Assembly (NCBI GenBank): GCA_037576195.1
Contig: CM075104.1
Location: 9,802,775 to 9,866,774, forward strand
Direction: 5' to 3'
DNA length: 64,000 nucleotides
Origin: Phytoseiulus persimilis
Lineage: Eukaryota; Arthropoda; Arachnida; Mesostigmata; Phytoseiidae
The position numbers and the translations under genes were made by a program. Positions within the stretch are counted from its first letter, which is position 1; each line of letters starts with the position of its first letter. The notes under the pieces are model-generated. The model saw nothing but the letters and a program-made list of their open reading frames with translations. It made no database searches and was not told the origin of the DNA. Below are positions 60,621 through 64,000 of this stretch, in pieces.

Positions 60621-61765
60621 GAGGATCACGGTCATCAGTGGGAATATGTGGAGCTGCGCTGACCGCATCTCTTTGGGAAGTTCCTGCATGATCGGTGTCT
60701 GCATCGCGATAACCTACCGCTCAAGCTCCTGCTATTCCGAGGATGACTTATTCGACCTATAATGATCTCTCCGAGTAGACTCGAAGTACCATGATTCCCC
60801 TCAGGCCGACAGTCTTCGATATCCGTCCGCTGCGCTGGAGAAGCCCTCCGGTGGGGGCGTCGTGAATTCTCTCTCTTAGAAGGGGTTCGAGTCTCGAACA
60901 GCGAAGCAACCCAGAGAGCGCAACGAGAAGATCATTCCACAGGGCTCAATGGGTCCTGCTCATTTCGATAAGTTCCAATTAGGTGCAGAAATCATCGAGG
61001 AAAGCCCCAGATGCCTCGCCTGGACATTTGGTGGCTGCTCACACGGGTTCTCGAAATGAGCAACTCAAGATGAGAAAAATAATGGGCTGTAGACAATGAG
61101 GAGCACTCATTGGAAGCGGGCTGAGTGATCGTATTTCGGGCCGTGAGGGCTTCTACATTCAAACAATAGCGGTGATCTCGACGCCCTCCCGATCTTGTTG
61201 CCCTTTACAGAGAATGGAATGTTTGGAATCGATATGTGACGGTTCAGAGGACTGAGTCGACTTTCTGATCAGCCATGTGAATTCCTGGAAATATATCCAT
61301 GTTGTAATCATCCGAATGCGAAACCGACGCCCGCTAGCGCAAATGCTTCGATACGAGGTCTATCCGGACTTTTCTCTCGGGAAACATGGCTCCCCCTAGT
61401 CGAGATTAGTTTCAATAAAAATCCACGCCCAGTTAAGCCGCGTCTGGAGTGTTATCCGAAGACCCCCGCAAGCCTTCAGTGGCGCGAATTGATTGGAACT
61501 ATCCGTAACGGAGAAAAACGGTAATTCATGCCGATTTCCGAGTTTTCCGAGGGTGTGCTTATGTTGTTCTTCGACTCAATCTTATTGTTCGAGTGAATAC
61601 CGAAATTGAATGAGGGCTTCTCCCGTATGTTTAAGACCCTTCCGAAAAAGTTGAAGCGTTTTTGGTACATCACGAGCGAGGTTTGAAGACGATTCGGAGC
61701 CTCGAATTCCTTAACTTAATTACGAAGTTCTAGGATTCACCAAAGCCACAGGAAACGACGTTTTC
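60621..61765. other. No gene assigned
   Basis: Short frames only; no repeats or signals of note. Confidence 0.45.
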
Positions 61766-62002
61766 ATGTCGAAAAATTGCCCGGTCTCGACAAGGGAAGA
61801 CAAACTCCAGAAGCACCGGTCGATCTGTGTCGACGAGCTCGTTCAGCTGCGAATGAAGACCGGGCTGGGTAGCGTGAACGCAGAAGACCTCGAGGAGCTT
61901 CTCTCGGCGGCCAGCGAGAGTCTGTCTCTTCTGAGATTGGAGTTTCTTCGAACCGGAACGAGAAGCCGATCATTCTCGAGAAGGGGGAGAAGCCGGATTT
62001 GA
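61766..62002 (+). CDS. Candidate small protein or first exon, unknown
   Basis: The ATG at 61766 opens 78 codons. Residues 1-63 are charged and leucine-rich in a helix-forming pattern (DKLQKHRSICVDELVQLRM, VNAEDLEELLSAASESLSL) and look like a short coiled-coil or helical-bundle protein. The final residues become Arg/Ser-rich (TGTRSRSFSRRGRSRI). That may mean the real frame leaves through a splice before then, because all three frames are open around 61920-62030. A further helix-like segment (EERRRQREQATLYRIFLKH) lies at about 62095-62246 in another frame. No family is recognised. Confidence 0.3.
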   Translation: MSKNCPVSTREDKLQKHRSICVDELVQLRMKTGLGSVNAEDLEELLSAASESLSLLRLEFLRTGTRSRSFSRRGRSRI

Positions 62003-64000
62003 AGAGCGGGATCCTGAAATACAGTTCCTGATGGTGAAAGGAGTCTGAAGGCGAAACAGGGTGTCTTGGGTGCCATTCCCTGCTATCCCGTCCGAGGAGC
62101 GTCGGAGACAGAGAGAGCAAGCAACTCTGTATCGTATTTTCCTCAAGCACCAAAATCTGTTCCTACACCACAGAAACCGACTAACACAGGAGAAGAGTTG
62201 CAGGAGACACTTGGACGCCACACTGAGAAGGATAGTCGATGCGTAGAAAGCGCTGGAGATGTTGGAGGACGCCAACCGCTTGAGCAATGAGCACAGCTCA
62301 ATGTGAACGGGTGAACGCCGCGTGTATCAGTCATGCACATCACTCTAACCAGGGTCTCCGCTATTACACTCGAAATGTGAAGGTGAAGAGGAGATGGTCA
62401 ATAATATCCTTCATCCATTGATTCCAGCAGATATTCTATTCGCAAGGATATTGACGTGGAATCTACGGGTTATCGTGTTTTCGTTCTCGAATTCGGTGTT
62501 GCACAAATACCCGAAGTACACATTCTAGTTTTTCACGTGAACTTCCTTGAAACATCTCAACGGTCAGGCTATAGCAATCTGTCGGTGCTTCGATTTCTTA
62601 GGCAATCATCGTGCGTGGGAAGAACGAGCTCGCATCGATGATTTCATCCAATGTTCCCTCTAAAGATACGTTGCCTCGCTCGGCATGCTTGAAGCCTGGG
62701 CTGCATTCGAATCGTTCCGTTTGATGAGTTCGATGAGCTCGACGAGCACAGCCTCGAGCCTGATGCTCGGCGACATAATGGGGCTCCCGAAACTTCTCGC
62801 ATATCTCTTCGGTTGGAAAAGCCTGTGAGAGGCTGCTGTTCCGGATTGTCGAGAACTGACGGGAACAACAACAAGATACTTCATAGTAGCGCTCAGAGTA
62901 TTCTCACAAGCGGTCACGGTGCAATGAATCGGTGCTGAAGTTACGATGTTGCGCGCTTGTGACTTTTTTCAGATGAGTTTCCAGCCGCGGTTGAAGTGGG
63001 TTTGGATTTCTATTGGTGCTTATCCCGACTGGGGAAGCCATGATTCCTGACAGAAAAGTCCGGTTCGATATCGCATTGCCCTGGAGACTGCGTTAGTTCC
63101 GCGGTCGAATGATTGCAACATGGATAGATTTACAGGAATTCGTATGTTTCATCGAAGAGTTGATTGAGTTCTCTTTAGAAATCTCGAAGCGTCAGCTGTA
63201 GGTCACAGAGAGTCCTCATTGTTAGGAAAGAGCCGCTGCTGCCCGAAACTTTCGCGCGACAACTCAGGAATCGCAACGAAGAAGTTTTGGGACCGATGTC
63301 CGATCTGGACGAAAATTCGACGAGCCTGGGGTGCGACGTGATGCAACTACGGGGGATTTCACCCCGAACACGAAGAGTCTAGTAAGCTCCACAACTGATT
63401 CGCTACGCGTCGCAGTCACCGCCGTAGTTTCGAATCCAGGAGCCTCAGTGCCCGTCTCATGGTCTCTCGGCCCTCAACCGTTCATCATTGTGCTCGCTGT
63501 ATTCTGGCCCCCATCTTGAGTTCTGCATCTCGAGAACCCGGTACAGCCGCCACGAAGTGCTCCAGCCGGAATTGCGGGCTGCCCTCCAGAAATTCGGCGC
63601 CCAATTCCATCTTATCCACTGAAGGAATGGAAGTACTGTAGGATGCTGCATACATCCGAGCTCCGTAGAACCGAGATCGAGTCGCTTCCGAGGACATCGG
63701 AGAACATTCCGGTTACATTGATATGCTGGGTTGAGGTGTACATACTTCTGTGCGGCTTTCAACAAATACCCAGATGGGAGAAGAGTACGCGTGATTTATT
63801 CTCCTGCGAAATTTTACAGCCCAACAAGTGATGATACTTTCGATGAAAGTGTGTCCTTATTCGACATCGGAACCGTTGGAAGGATCTGCTGAGTTCATTG
63901 GAATAATCTCCTGGTTGCGCTCTCCGGGTTGCTCCGCTGGTCGAGGCTCGAACCCGTCCTGAGAGAAAGAGGGCTCACGATGCCCCCTGCGGTGTATGAA
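62003..64000. other. Right end, no supported gene
   Basis: Apart from possible downstream exons of the 61766 candidate (to about 62300), only short overlapping frames occur. The minus-strand frame at 62660-62917 (SPSIRLEAVLVELIELIKR) is the most protein-like but lacks supporting signals. Confidence 0.4.

Overview
This window is animal nuclear DNA, most likely from an arthropod. The genes are split into short exons by short GT-AG introns, many of only about 45 to 110 bases. AATAAA poly(A) signals follow several genes, and one gene has a TATA box plus a TCAGT-type initiator. CpG is not visibly depleted and base composition is close to balanced. A compact mite-like (Acari) genome is my best guess, but that is inference. 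I found no prokaryotic operons, tRNAs, rRNAs, CRISPR arrays or intact transposons.

Layout. The left 14 kb is gene-dense: an LRRFIP2-type coiled-coil gene (+, 3666-5741), a convergent Artemis/SNM1C nuclease gene (-, 6827-8215), a tentative small gene (-, 8667-9205), and an eight-exon gene for an unrecognised secreted protein (-, 10332-13841). A calcyphosin-like EF-hand gene (-, 18412-19770) and a THEM6 hotdog-fold gene (+, 24078-26662) follow. From 26.7 to 51 kb the window is mostly non-coding. It holds a first coding exon whose downstream exons I could not find (+, 33473-33802), a tiny complete gene for a basic secreted peptide (-, 34507-34629), a 73-residue membrane protein (-, 35693-35914) and a tentative pair of C-terminal exons (-, 38339-39434). 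A complete class B scavenger receptor (CD36 family) gene lies at 51058-54741 (+). The right end holds a 45-bp tandem repeat, a probable dispersed repeat and only weak coding candidates.

Most notable. The secreted protein at 10332-13841 is built from seven degenerate copies of a roughly 50-residue unit: two short strands, then [LIMF]-P, then helix-like sequence, then G-[IVL]. The Pro-to-Gly spacing is 26 to 28 residues in six copies, and the seventh copy ends exactly 28 residues after its proline. I recognise no family for it. Other points of interest are the minimal secreted-peptide gene, an inverted repeat at 15.3-15.7 kb, and a CD36 exon junction that no GT-AG pair can join in frame.

The genes look functionally unrelated: DNA repair, calcium binding, thioesterase-like, lipid receptor and cytoskeletal or signalling adaptor. 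All exon models were built by reading splice sites and codon phase by eye, and none has been checked against transcripts.
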